Source: Talinum fruticosum (Eukaryota; Streptophyta; Magnoliopsida; Caryophyllales; Talinaceae). From it: a DNA stretch of 64,000 nt. The translations under genes and the position numbers were made by a program. Positions 11,351 to 24,100 of this stretch are shown here, piece by piece. The stretch is from assembly GCA_021018815.1 (NCBI GenBank), contig JAITYX010000033.1, forward strand, positions 1,612,001 to 1,676,000. Direction: 5' to 3'. Numbering within the stretch: position 1 is the first letter of the stretch; the number at the start of each line of letters is the position of its first letter. Below the pieces are notes generated by a model. That model had not been told where the DNA came from and made no database searches. It saw only the letters and a list, made by a program, of their open reading frames with translations.

Positions 11351-13025
11351 GATTTTCTCTCTCTTGATGTGTACTTGTTCATCGAACAAGGTGTGGTTAA
11401 AGAGGGCAGAGGAGAGAGAAGTTGGTAGTGAACAGTTGAGGGAGGAACAAACTTTGCGTTTCTGTAAATTACTCAACTAAATTTTAACTGTCTTCAAACT
11501 AAAATACTCTGTTTTTCTTCCCCCCTTTTTGGCGGGAAATGGAGTTACAGTTGAACTTATGGTTGCTAAATCTTGGTAAATTAGCTTTGAGAAACATACA
11601 TTGTCATCATAAGTTACATCGTGGCCTCGCGATTTGTAGTTTCGGGTCATACGTAATGAAATGGTAGAGGAAGGGGAAATAGGAAGATTAGGGAGTTAAG
11701 AAAAGAAAAAAATTATCTTTTAATGTCCCGAGTTCATAGATCCAAGATCTACGTATAAAATATACGCTAAAATATATCTAGAAATAATTATTCACACACA
11801 ACTAATTAGTAAGTTCCATTAACTTGAAAATGCATGATAACTTGTTATATTTAAGAAAGTTTGAGTCGGCTTGGCATGTTGATTTCTTAATTAGAAATAT
11901 CATTCACATTATGGCTAGAGTCTTAAGCGTTTCGATCAATCATATTTTTAGGGTGACCAACAATGTGACTTGTTAGCAAATTTTAGTCATACGAGTGTCA
12001 TCTACTATTACTTGATTTGTATCCGGTCACCCTTCTTTTTATCTATTCTATGTAGTGACAACATAGGTAGAATTCTTGAAAGAAGAGCCACTTAGATTTC
12101 TTATTGTATTATCTTTTATCCATTTGTAAAAATATGGATATAATTTGATATTTAAAACACCCACAATTAGTATTAAAACTAAAAAGTCTATGTTCGCATA
12201 TTAAAAGAGAAGGGAACTTCGCTGCCCATTACATAGCTCGAGGGAAGAGAATTGGTTAGGTTGTTGCCCTCAATAAATTTCATTTTATATTTTGAGTCGT
12301 TTAGTTTATGAATAAAATTTTATATTTTTGTTAGCTTAAAAAATAGAAAAATTAATAACATATATTCACCATTTTTATAGAATAGAAGTTTATGTAATAC
12401 TTTTAATAGATTGAAGTATACATTATTTTTATTATTATCGAGGGGCTTTGCACTTTGGTATTAAAAAATACACTAATATTTTTTCGTGGCATGGTCGGTG
12501 TATTTAATTTACAGTACAAAATAAACCTTCATGTGAAAAGGCTACTCTATAAATCGATCCCCCAAAAGATTTCAGTTGAGAGTGGCAAAATGAGGGAAAA
12601 TATAAATTCAAACAATCATACATCTTGTATACTCTACCAAAATCATGTTCTAGAATCCACCAAATACTTGCATGTATAGGTTTAAATCATTCACTAAACC
12701 ACAAGTTCATGAGCAAATTATTTTATTACCCGAAAATATAGTCTATCTTACTATTAAAAAAACTCACTTTATATGAAAAATAAATAAGAACTTTTGTTTT
12801 AAGATGGATTATCATTTTAAGGCGAATGTAATAATTTTTAGCCTTTAATATATATGTATGGACATCTCATTGTCTCTAAATGATACTCGTATTAATAACA
12901 CGATATCACCTTATATATGAATAATATAGGGTTTTAATTTCTCCCCGAGGAGCCTTATATAGGCAAGAGACCGGGGTGGTCTAGACCCAGCAGACCAAGG
13001 TTTAGAAGCCTGATTATACCTTAAC

Positions 13026-13270
13026 AATAGCCCTGGTAAAAATTTAAGCTCACGTCAAAATTGAATTGGAAAAATCGATCATCGGACGAAATTTTTTATA
13101 TGATACCTGGTTTTTGTGTGTTGGACAATAGCGTAAATTCGCACAAAAATTCATACTCGAATCCCATTTTTTCAGATCGGAAAAATTCGGATAATCGGAT
13201 CGGATGAAATTTTGTCGGAAGCTATCCCACAAATCTTCCCGAACCAAGAGAATCTGTGGATGACGAAATT
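13026..13270 (+). mobile_element. hAT-like transposon fragment
   Basis: The left edge reads TAGCCCTGGTAAAAAT, resembling the terminal repeat of the hAT-type element at 52595 (TAGCGCCGGCAAAAATC). The interior shares the unusual TCGGA/ATCGGAT-rich composition of that element. No matching right terminus was found, so this is probably a truncated relative. Confidence 0.3.
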
Positions 13271-13569
13271 TAAACCCGAGTCTTTCATGTAAAAAGGGTA
13301 TTTTCTTGACACTTCTGTTGTACTGTGCGGTATTTTATTCTACAAGACCAGTTGATATATATTTTCGTTTTTTTCTCTCATAGGAATCTAAAACTGAAAA
13401 ATTCCTGTGCTTGTTGAACAATAAATTAAACACCCTACTTGTATTTATTGCTCCGTATATGATAGAAAATCATGAATTTAATATATATAACAGTACAACA
13501 GCAGATCTCAACAGGTGAATACAGTACAAATGGTTAAATTACTGGGGAAACAAGACTAGGGCACAAAAC

Positions 13570-13570
<1 letters not shown>

Positions 13571-13601
<31 letters not shown>
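13571..13601 (+). repeat. CT microsatellite just beyond the lipid-transfer stop codon
   Basis: A (CT)n run of about 30 bases starts six bases past the stop codon of the minus-strand lipid-transfer gene. In the transcript it would be a GA run at the start of the 3' untranslated region. Confidence 0.75.
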
Positions 13602-13604
<3 letters not shown>

Positions 13605-13606
13605 CC

Positions 13607-15904
13607 TCAGAGTGTTAGTAGGAATGCATATGTCATTGCCATGGCAGGAACAAGATATACTGCAGTGCTTCCCTTTGCTTTCGAGGCTCCATTCTTCCCA
13701 GCTGTTGGTGCCAACCCTCTGTTGCTTAACAAACAACCCAGCAAACAAATCAATCTTCGATATCAAATCGATCGATAAATGTCCGACATTCGTATGACAG
13801 TTAATTTAACTGATAAAATTTATATAATGTCATTGTCAATGTTAACGCGATCAATGTGTAAGTTGGTGAATTAAAATGAGTGCAAGGCACTCAAGTTAGC
13901 CGGTAATATCTTAAAAGTATTCAGACCATTTAAAATTTTGAGAAATTTTTGTCATTGATGATATATATACTCATTTATATGGCTTTGAATGTATCGAAAC
14001 AGTGGCCACTTACTCTATTCCCTTCTTTCCCGGTTTGATTATGGGGGAACAATTTCCTTATTTGAAGAAATTGCTTAAAAAATAGGTGTTGATTTTGACA
14101 CCCTCCCTCTCCCGATCCAGTTAATCTTTTGAATTTCTCCTCAAATAGGGACCCCGAATGGTGACCCGTTTACCGATAAAAGAAAATGTAGATTTAGATG
14201 CAGAGAAAATAGAGGTACCTGACGATGATGAAGGTCCTTCACTGGATGTTGGTGACCCTGCTGGTGATCCAATAGCTGTACCCACATAATTATAAATTAA
14301 ACTAGGGGTAAATAAAGAACCAATAATTTAAACACTATTAAAGACTAAACCAATAAAATTTATAAAATATAATATAAAAATAAAAATTCCATAACTCTCA
14401 TATAATTATGGGCTGAGCACAATTTCATTGATAAGAGAGAACCATCCTTCACTAGTTAGCCAAATAAAATGAATTTTGTCAAACTAATTCTTAGTCAAAA
14501 AGACAAAAAATAAAATAAAATTTGTCAAGCTACTAAGGGAATGATTTGGGGCCTATTTTTTCACCAATAAAATACAGCTTATAATTTTTTATAACTGCTT
14601 ACAACTCCTTACAATTAAATGAAATAAAATCTTATAATTAATTTTTACTAAAATTTAACGTTCTACGGAGGTTTATGTTCACTTTTTTGTTAAATTTTAG
14701 CGCTATCTGCCATTTATTACTATTCTTATTGAAGTGAACATGCTGCAAGTTGCCTTTCTATTCTCTCTTAAACTCTTTTTTATTTCAAAATTATTAAAGT
14801 GAAAAATTCAAAATAAATAAATAAATAAATATGTCAAAGGTAGCATTCCACATGACTATATGAGGGAGACGAACAGGAAAAAAAAAAAAAAGGAAAAAGT
14901 TCGGTCAAAGTTTTATTCTCTAATCATCCACATAGAGAGCTTGAAATCCAACTTTATTTTATTTAATAAAAACAATGATTTTATATTTTTGTTTTTTTAT
15001 AATCAGAATACTTTAAGATTAACCGATGTAATTTTCTGTTATTCACACAAATCAAAAGTGGCACAAGCCTCAATACAGCTAAATAACAATATAATGCCAA
15101 CAAAGTAATAGTATTTTTTTAATAATGATAAATAAATCTTTTAACAGAACTTCTAATTCTGACTCAGAGCCAATAAGATCGACATGATAATGACTGGATG
15201 AGAGGAAAAAAGAATTACAAATAGAATGGTTAAACCTTACAAATCTATTCGTCTATACAGGCAGATCTATGTGGTGACTATTAAGGTCATCGGTATTCAT
15301 TAACCGGAAAAAATTTGTGAGCTTGTAAAATCAAACTAGTATTGAGTCTACCATGAAGCTAAAAAGGAAAAGTGTACATGGCCTTTTTCTTTTTCATTCC
15401 TTAGAAACAAAGAAATTCAAACAACTCATGTAGAAGCTCACTTTTAGAAGAATTTTTTTGAAGCTTATCTTAAGTAAATTTTGAAAAGCATTTCGAAAAA
15501 TATTATCTGGAATTTAAACAATTCATTATAGATTTTAGAAAATATTTCGAAAAACTTTTAAAGTTTTTATATTTGTTGGCCAAATTAAACAGGTCATTGT
15601 ATCATTTCAATACATTGCAACTTCTCATTTAATTGGGAAAAAAAAAACTCATCAATGAAAAATAATAATGCCCATGATGTCTCGAATTTAGTGGTATGTT
15701 TAGAGCATATTTGTATTAGAAGGCCTTGAATTTAATTTTTTGGGACACTAATTTTCTTTTTAATGACATAATTCGGAATATCTTATATATTAAACTTTTT
15801 TTCCGTATACCTATTTTATGCTTCCTAAATTCGCAAAATTTTTGGGAAAAAACTAATTTCTACAACTAATACTACCTTTTTTATTTTGAAGTCACTGCTA
15901 CCGC

Positions 15905-15949
<45 letters not shown>

Positions 15950-16006
15950 AGCTATAAATAATAGTAATAATAATAATAATTATTATTATTATTATTGGCT
16001 AATGAA

Positions 16007-16048
<42 letters not shown>

Positions 16049-16490
16049 GGCTAATGAAGCTATTTTACTTGAAGCAAAATCCAAACACAGAAGGGGGAGG
16101 GAGGAGAGAGAGAGAGATTATACTTGAGCAGGCGCTAAGAGGGGGAGTTTGGAGGCCACAAACAGAGGGCAACTTGAGAGCTCTGTTCAGATCCAACTCC
16201 ACCGGAAAATCGTTCTTCTTTCCGAGCAACTCGCAGAGGCAAATAGGCCGGTTATCCAACATTCCGGCGAGCTCCGGGCAGCAACTCTTGTCCGGCTTCG
16301 TCGAATTGCTGCCTTTCTCCACGTACGTTAAGCAATCGGACATGTTGTATATCAGAGTCATACAGTTCGTCCCCACCTCAGTCGCCGGCCCCGGCGCCGC
16401 CGCCGGCGACCGAGACTTGGCGCTCACGTGCATAGAAAGTGTGCCGAAGATCACGAGTGCCCAGATGGTCGTTACGCGGGAAATCGCCAT
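13607..16490 (-). CDS. GPI-anchored non-specific lipid-transfer protein (LTPG-like)
   Basis: Exons 16490-16124, 14275-14219 and 13716-13607 join in frame to 177 codons. LTPG proteins carry lipids at the outer plasma membrane and cell wall, for cuticle or suberin. A signal peptide (about 1-24) is followed by the eight-cysteine motif at residues 43, 53, 70-71, 84, 86, 111 and 121, in the order C-C-CC-CXC-C-C. A short Ser/Pro/Gly linker (GSPAGSPTSSEGPSSSSG) follows. The C-terminus has an NGAS-type omega site near 150-153 and a hydrophobic tail ending YAFLLTL, as expected for a GPI signal. Exons 2 and 3 are small and were found from splice sites and reading frame. The acceptor of exon 3 (GAG before 13716) is the least certain junction. 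No frame breaks were seen. The first intron is long (1.85 kb) and holds a large AAT microsatellite. Confidence 0.88.
15904..16048. repeat. Inverted AAT/ATT microsatellite in the lipid-transfer intron 1
   Basis: A (TAA)n run (15904-15947) is followed by a second TAA block that flips directly into TTA at 15980, then another (TTA)n run to 16048. The phrase GGCTAATGAAG occurs after each TTA block. Because AAT and ATT are complementary, the region can fold into a long hairpin. It lies 76 bases from the 5' splice site of this intron. Confidence 0.85.
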
Positions 16491-17195
16491 GTTCTCTCTG
16501 TCTCTCCTCCCCTGTTTTTCTGAGCTGCTGTGTTTCTGCTTCCCCTGTTTTTAGGGCGGTGGGAAGAGAGTGTAATATAGAGGAGTCAGAAATCTTTGAA
16601 TGAAGTGTTAGGTGGCCAGAGTCCAGAAGAGATGATGGGTATATGATAAGGTGACTTTAATTTCACAAAAAGTAAGTGGAACATAAATATTTATTTAATT
16701 AAAATATTTTTTTAACTTATCATAAATATTTATTGTCAATATTTCATATTGATAAGCAGTAATCAACACTAATTAGCGCTCATCAATAGTTCAATACTCG
16801 TTGGCTCTTTAACATATTTGCTAGTGATAATATCCTATGTATTAGTACTCATAAGCACTGGTCAACACCGATCATTATTTATCGATAATAAGTATTTTTC
16901 ATAAATTAAAAAACAAAAGTTTAAAGAGCTCTAAGTCACCACTGAACCTCTAAGAATGAGTTTTATTTTTTAAAATGTTCTCTCATGTGAATATTTGTTA
17001 AACTTGAAGAATAGATATTGTAAAAGTCTTTCTTTGCACAAAAATGTTATAATTCAATATCATATGTGTTGAGATTTTCCAACATAAGACTTCACATTAA
17101 AAAAACCATGATTTTTATAAAAGTTAACCTATTTAAAATTTTTAAAATATAATTGAAAGTCAAAGAATAGATTTTTTTTTGTGTTTATATATAGG

Positions 17196-17300
17196 GTGTA
17201 AACGAACCGAACCGAGATCAGTCGACCAATCTCAAGCTCGGGCTCGACTCAAAAGTCGTTATCCTTTAAAGTTTAAGCTCGAGCTCAATTTAATATTAAT
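17196..17300 (+). mobile_element. Transposon-end fragment (TAGGGTGTAAACGAACCG)
   Basis: The start TAGGGTGTAAACGAACCGA and the following GCTCGGGCTCGA/AAGCTCGAGCTC words resemble the ends of a widespread class of plant non-autonomous hAT-like elements. No right terminus is visible. The call rests on pattern memory alone. Confidence 0.3.
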
Positions 17301-17625
17301 TTTTTAATTTACAAGTTTTTTTATCCTTTGTGCTTCAAAAAAACAAATACCAGCGATAATAACAATAATTTTTATTATGAGTCTCGTACTCCTACAAATA
17401 TTTCAATCTGTTGAAAAATCAATTTTACAATACGTGGATAAATATTTTTGGAAACAAGAAATAAATGCCAAAATAGCAATAAATGCCAATCTAACGGCTA
17501 ACTATATAAAAATTGAATAATGAGAATTCCAATGTGGCCACCGCTTGGCCGGTCCATGAAATATGCCGTAATACTATCAAACTTTTCTCCCTTTTCCCTT
17601 TTCCCTTTTGTGCCCTTTTTACTTG

Positions 17626-17628
<3 letters not shown>

Positions 17629-17659
<31 letters not shown>
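17629..17659 (+). repeat. CT microsatellite
   Basis: A (CT)n run of about 30 bases after a pyrimidine-rich stretch, with no gene next to it. Confidence 0.75.
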
Positions 17660-17660
<1 letters not shown>

Positions 17661-19404
17661 TTTCTAAAGGGATTAGTCCAAATCAACTTCAATTAATTGT
17701 GGATTATTTTTGCTAATTATCTTTTAATTTGAGGCCAAACAAAGCCATCATTACTCATTTTAGTTTCTCCAATCAATTTGGGATAATTTCTTTCAATTAT
17801 ATCTTTTAGTATTTGTGCTATAATATGATAACAGTATTCGATGTCGTTGTTCTGTTAGATGAAGTCATATTATAAAAACTTTTAGTGTAATTTTTAGTGT
17901 CACACTGGTGGTCATTTTATAGGTTATAGTAAATTGTATTTTCGATCTTATACTAAATTTTTTTTTTTGAGAAAATAAAAGAAGGATCTTTCATTCATGA
18001 ATTAGACGACACAGATTTTATGGGGGCAATAAATCACCCAAATTTTCTTTGTATTTCTATTCGAATCCACCCTTACCAGAGCTATAGACAACTGAGTTCT
18101 CATCCTCATTCTATATAACCACAAATAAAAATTTAAGAGAGTTACAAATGGAAAACAAATCCTCAAATATTTCTATTTTTTTGGTAGTGATTTTGATTTG
18201 GTACTTATAATAAGTTACTATTATACATTTATTTAAAAAATTTGCATTAATATTCTCAAAATACATGAAAATATCAGTTAACTTAATCTAAAAAAAGGAA
18301 GTGTAGCATTAATATTATAGATTTTATTTAAAACTTATTTTTATTTACCATATCAGTTCATTTTTATCAATAAGTGAATATTTAGAATCCCAAATTTTCA
18401 TAATATTTTTTAAATTTTATTTTAATTTTTTCTAAAAACTATATCAATGAATCACTATAAATCCTCCTCATTATAGCTAAAAGCATACTAATTTTTTTAT
18501 TCACCAAAAAAGTAAACAAATATTCTTCATAAAAAGAATGATTTTGTACATCAAGTGCAATATATGAAATGTTTCCTCTTCATAACATGAAGTAAAATTT
18601 AAGTAAAAAATTCACAAAAAATTAGGGCATCTTCTTTGCCCTAAAATTTGGGCATAGTGACATGAACACCATCCAAAACCTAACCACCAAACTAAACCCT
18701 AAAAATATAAAACAAACATGTAAGCCAAGGTGTTCTCAATAAGCTATGTTTATTAAAGATATGGTGGTTCCTTTACTTTCTTCTTTTCTTGAAACTTTAG
18801 GTTGGAAATTGAGACATTTTGGGTACAAATCACCTTCTTCACTCCACCTACAAATTTTTCTTCCTTATCATTATGTCCCATAAATTTACGTATCTAGTTT
18901 TAAAAAACGGTATGTAATGTTTTTAATTCTGGTTTTGAAAATTATATGATAAATTCAGTTATGTGATTTTAGAAAGAGCTTTTAGCTCCTACCAAAAGTC
19001 CCGATTCGAATATACCTAGATCGGTTGTTATAACTTTCTTATGTAAAAAAAAAAAAAAAGGATAAAAATGATTGTATATAGTTGTAGCACTAAAATTACT
19101 CGACTAAATTTAACGAGTTTATATCTTTTATGATAATCGAGTCTTTACACATATTTTGTTGGAAATAACTCTTCTAGGGTTGAAATTAGCTCATCCAATT
19201 GAGCAAAATAGGGATCTAGCATCTATTATTCTAATGTGGACTAGCTTGTACAAATATGAAAATGAAGACCTTACAAGCTAAGCTACAAAATGCATTGGTG
19301 CCACTTCACACTGGTGAGTATGACATAAATGTGGAAGTATAATTAAAAAAAGGTTTATTAAAATTATAATATTTATATTATCAACTCTCAAAAAATTTTA
19401 TCAA

Positions 19405-19881
19405 TTTTGCAAATATCTCGTAATGCACCAAACATTTGATCAAGGTAAAAATTATTCCTCGCATTATTTGAAGGTTAGTTCGAGTAATATAATCCAAATA
19501 AGTAACTGATTCATATGAACTAGGAAAATTTACATATGCGAATCAATGTAAATTAATACCCTAAAAGTCTCATCTAAACGTGTTGCGATCTATATTAGTT
19601 TGAATGTTGAGAATTGTTCCATATAAATACAAAAAGGATATCAGTTTCGCTAATATCTCGTTATGCACCAAACATTTGATCAAAGTAAAAATTATTCCCG
19701 TATTATATGAAGGTTAATTCAGTAACATAATCTAAAAAAGTAACCGATTCATATAAACTAGAAAAATTTACATACACAAATCGATCTAAATTTATATCGC
19801 TAAAGTCTCATCTAAAGATGTTGCGATGAATATTAGTTTGAATGTTGAGAATTGTTGCATATAAATACAAAAAGGATATCA
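19405..19881 (+). repeat. Direct tandem duplication of a ~240-bp unit
   Basis: AATATCTCGTAATGCACCAA at 19412 recurs, with one change, at 19652. The following ~230 bases also match closely in order: the AACATTTGATCAA word, a TTCATATGAACTA/TTCATATAAACTA word, TCTCATCTAAA, and a final ATAAATACAAAAAGGATATCA. The two copies are contiguous, spaced 240 bases, and differ by scattered substitutions and small indels. Neither contains an open frame of note. Confidence 0.8.
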
Positions 19882-21106
19882 AGCAGGTGGTGGGACTAAA
19901 ACTTATGAGGCCATATTACAAAAAAAATGGGTTCCAATTAAAGTTGGTTTTTGAGCAGCATAAATGGCAGCATCTTCATTCCCTGGGCCTACAACAACAC
20001 ATTATTGCCTGCCCATGACCATGAGGCCACAGCAAATTAATTTGCCACATTTTTTTTTTGAAATAAAAATTATTGCCAATCTGAACTCATCTTTTTGGTA
20101 GCTGGAATGGTACTTTAGTCAATGTTGTTCCTGTGAGGATAAAAAATTTAGCATGTGAATGTTCATGTTTGACTAATAGCTTTTTCGAAGATGTTTTGGC
20201 CAAAAAAATGACTTTTTGATAAAATTTTGGTTTTTTAACTTGGTCAAAAAGTTATTTAAAATGTTCGGTAAGTTTGACTTTTGTAATAATTTTTTGCTCT
20301 TAAAAGCCATTTTCAAAAAGATAATTTTAATGACTTTTTGTGATTAACTTTTTGTAAATTAACTTTTTATTTCACATTTTTTAGAAACTAACTAATTTTA
20401 CTAAATAATTTTTCTGAAACATCTAAATATAAAACAGACTAATACAATCACCAACAACCAACAACTAATTGCCAAATAGGAGCAATGCATCAAATAAAAC
20501 ATCACCCTTTTTTAGTTATTTATTTATTTATCAATAGATAATCTCGATAGTCAGGTTAATACAATTAAAAAAAACGATAAAGTAATAAATCCAACTTGTC
20601 AATACAATAACAACACCTCAAGGAATTAGCTGAGATAAACTGAAACTAGTTGAAATAAACTGAAACTTGTCCAGCTAAAACTAAATCCGTCGTCCATCCT
20701 AAATTTCATCTCCCAAATTATATCATAAGCCTACTATATTTGACAGTAGTTTGTTGGGAGTCGGGACTACAAATTTTAAATCTTTGTAGCCCTTGAATTA
20801 CCAAAGAGGGACCCAGTGTAATAAATACGGCCAAAACGACATCTCGAAATGTACACAACTTTTTCCTCTTAAGCTCATAGGTTTACAATTCCCTAACCAT
20901 ATTCCAGGAAAAGCAAAACTGATTGCATAAAAGCGAGTACATTTGCAAATTCTGTCAAATCATTTGTTGATGTGGAGTTGGGTCAGTAGGGATCCATCCA
21001 ACACGGGTAATCAGAACTTAGAAAAATCTAATCCCTTAAGCTTGCAAGCACCACTATGATCCGAGAAACTCATGATCGTATCCATGTTGTCTGCAGGAGA
21101 GTGTGA

Positions 21107-24100
21107 TCAAGTGAAGAGATCCTGAATGTCGAGGATATCAGCGAGGACACCTGCTGCTGTTGTATCATTGCCAGCTCCTGCCCCTTGAATGACTAATGGT
21201 TGCTCAGAGTAACACCTGCTGTAGACCTCTAGCTGCAATTAACACATACCCATAAAGCAGTATAAGCACCTCACTTCACAGTTCACATTAATGCATACAT
21301 GCTTGTTACAGATATGACAACTGCCAAGTCAGTGGCAGATCCGAGAGAAAAGTTTGTATCGAGTCTCTTAGTAAGCCCCCACAATAAATTGTCAAAATCT
21401 ATGGGGTCCTCATATATAATTTTTTTCTTTCCCCCAATTTCATATAAAAATATACGGAATTTTCTTTAGTGGGGTCCACGGACCCCACTACTTATAAAGT
21501 GGATCCGCCACTGTGCCAAGTACAGGTCTCTTGACCTATATGACACAAGGCTGGGCTTTGGGGACTTTCAGGTGTAGCTGTGCTTACCCTGGTCCTGAAA
21601 AACCAAAAGACCATCTCCCCGGCGAGCCATGGATATTGGATAACTTGCCTTGGAACTTAGACGTAGTAATAGTAAATAAGCATATACAATTGGAAGAGGT
21701 ACGAAGTGATAAAACTTGGGTTTTTTGCTTTCCATGCAGCTGAAAGAGTCCCTATTGGTACAAGTTTTTCAGACTTTGACTATGTAGACTAAAACAAAAG
21801 TTACAAAATGTCTCGTCAATTTGTTCTCTGCTTCTGTTATGAAGTATAGGCAAAGAACTCTGTCAAATATTTGACTCAAGAAAAAAGGCCCCTCCGAATT
21901 CCATTGTAAAGGTGGGGTTACATACATGTATCTTCCCCACAATCATCCTTATTGGGACTCTAGGATGATAATTTGGCTCACTATTGTTTGGCTTCAATAT
22001 ATACAGGGTCTACAGGGAGAGGAAGCCCTGTAATGAGTCTCAATTGGGACACTACTTCACATTAAACAGTTTATCCGATCTTATTAGAAAATCTTTCCAA
22101 AGGGTAGAGACAGAAAACTAGATTTCACTTCAGTATGAGAAAATAGATAGTGAATACTTACCACATTATCACTTCCTCTCAGTCTTCCCAAGGCAGAATT
22201 CTTGGGAAGCTCCTGAACTCCAACTTCACACCTAGGAAGGGAAAGAAGAGCCGTTACATAAAAGATCCTTGGGAATTACAAAAGTTTAGAATTACCAAAA
22301 GAAAATCAAAACCACATGAATCGCCACATTAATTTACAATACTGTAAAGTGAATCACAAGATAGATGTTCATAAGTAAGCTCCACATAGCCCATTCAATT
22401 CTTCAACCAAGTCCCATAGAAGAGACTGCCCTTGGTGATTGAAAGTCACAACCAAGAGGATTCCGTCATGATAATCAAACAAGCCACCAACTGATACCAC
22501 CAACAGCCCAAGCTATACAATGAAGACCAGTTCAGGACTATCCGTTCATCTAGTGTGTGGTAAATAACTTTGTCAGTAAACACAAAGAGCTGTTCCTATC
22601 AGCATTTGGTGATTCGGTCCTTCTTGGTCAACACAATGTATAAGTAGGGTGCGAATTATACCTGGAACCCTCAATCACACAGACATAACGCAGCACATTT
22701 CCATTGTCTGCAGCTTTTTTAACTCTTTCTGCAATCTGGCTATCAAGTTGTGGAAGGCCATTGGCAAAAATTCTTCCACGGCCATTGTTTTGGGTCCCAT
22801 TTCCTCAGGATACAAGCTTTCCACCTACACAGGATAGTAAGATAATTAAGGGCTCTATCACACTTTACATGAAGGCCTAATGGCTTCACAGTTTTAATTT
22901 GGCGTGAACCTTGATTCTATTCAATTCGATTCTCTGTCCAAGAAGCCTGGCAATGATCAAAGCCTGTTGCAATACATCACAAGCAGAATTTAGAATACTG
23001 CAATCAGGAAGTCACAAGTTAAGGTAATCAGGAACAATGGCTAAATAGAGTGAAAAACATTGTATAATGAGAATGTTGCAATCCATGAGACACAGGTGCA
23101 AGTTAACCGTAAAGGTTGCAAGTGAGCCCTAGAAACTTCATACATGATAGATTCTTCACGTTTGACCCTTTACTAAGTTGAGCTGGGCATAGCATATTTA
23201 TTTAGCACCTCAAGACGACAAATCCGCAAGATCTAACACACCAAGCTACCACTTTAATGTGCTCGGCCAATTATAGAGGAAACACCTTTGGACAAATGGA
23301 GTACTCAACCATCCACCTGGAAGGTAAGGATTCAAACCCACACTTTTAAGTGTTCTGTCGCTCTGTCTCCCTCCCCTGCAAATAGGCTCCTTACTCCCTA
23401 CCCCAGGGTCCCGGCCAGGGGCTGGCCTTGACATCCAAGAAAATAAAAGAAAATTTTAGGTAGACTATTATTGCTAATGGTACTAATGCAGCACATTTTA
23501 TTTCATGATGACTGCAAGATCATAGATCAAAGAAGACATAGATAAGCATCACGGGATCTTATACACTAAAGAGTAAGGGAGCAGCCCAAACCTTTCTTGC
23601 AACATCCATACCACCCAGGTCATCACGAGGATCTGTAGTCACGAGAACAGAATCAGTTGCAAGTGCTATTGAGAAACACAAAATTCTAAAGGGTGAAAAG
23701 TACAGTGAACCAATCACAAGTATGACAAGTTTTTGTTTTTTTATTAATAGTTATCTGAATCTAGAATCATATGATCATCTCTTGTGGTCGACCTTTCAAT
23801 CTCTTTCATTATAGTATGTAAATCCATAAGACCATTGCCGGGATTCAAAGAGTACAAAATTACAAGATGTCTCCCATATTTTTTGTTTAAAAAGAATGAA
23901 TAAAAAACTCAGCAAAGAGGATCATTTAATCATCACTCCTCCAGCACTGCAAAATCCCTTCTGAATGTCCCAACCTGAAGTCCTCGACTGTAAGAGCATA
24001 TATCTTCAATGAGGAGCACAGACTTTCATCTATAGAACTCATAATGTAAAGAAGCAAAAGAATAGAGCATTGGAAACCTGTGGTTGGATCAAATTATTCC

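Larger units (their letters stand above)
11351..13606. other. AT-rich spacer between GDSL and lipid-transfer genes
   Basis: No supported gene. The first 100-200 bases above 11350 should hold the GDSL 5' leader and promoter. Short open frames near 12455 and 13050 have no recognisable domain and lie in AT-rich or repeat-like sequence. Confidence 0.5.
16491..21106. other. Gene-poor AT-rich spacer
   Basis: I see no exon with family resemblance in this 4.6-kb stretch. It contains the lipid-transfer promoter just above 16490, a CT microsatellite, a transposon-end fragment and a tandem duplication (listed separately), and the homoserine dehydrogenase 3' untranslated region near 21106. Confidence 0.55.

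Noticed and set aside
10987..11352. Met/Lys/Thr-rich and Asp/Glu-rich plus-strand frames
   Set aside because: They are the complement of the Ser-repeat tract of the GDSL gene; the acidic composition is a codon-repeat artefact.
13050..13247. 65-codon minus-strand frame
   Set aside because: It overlaps a TCGGA-rich transposon-like fragment and has no recognisable domain.
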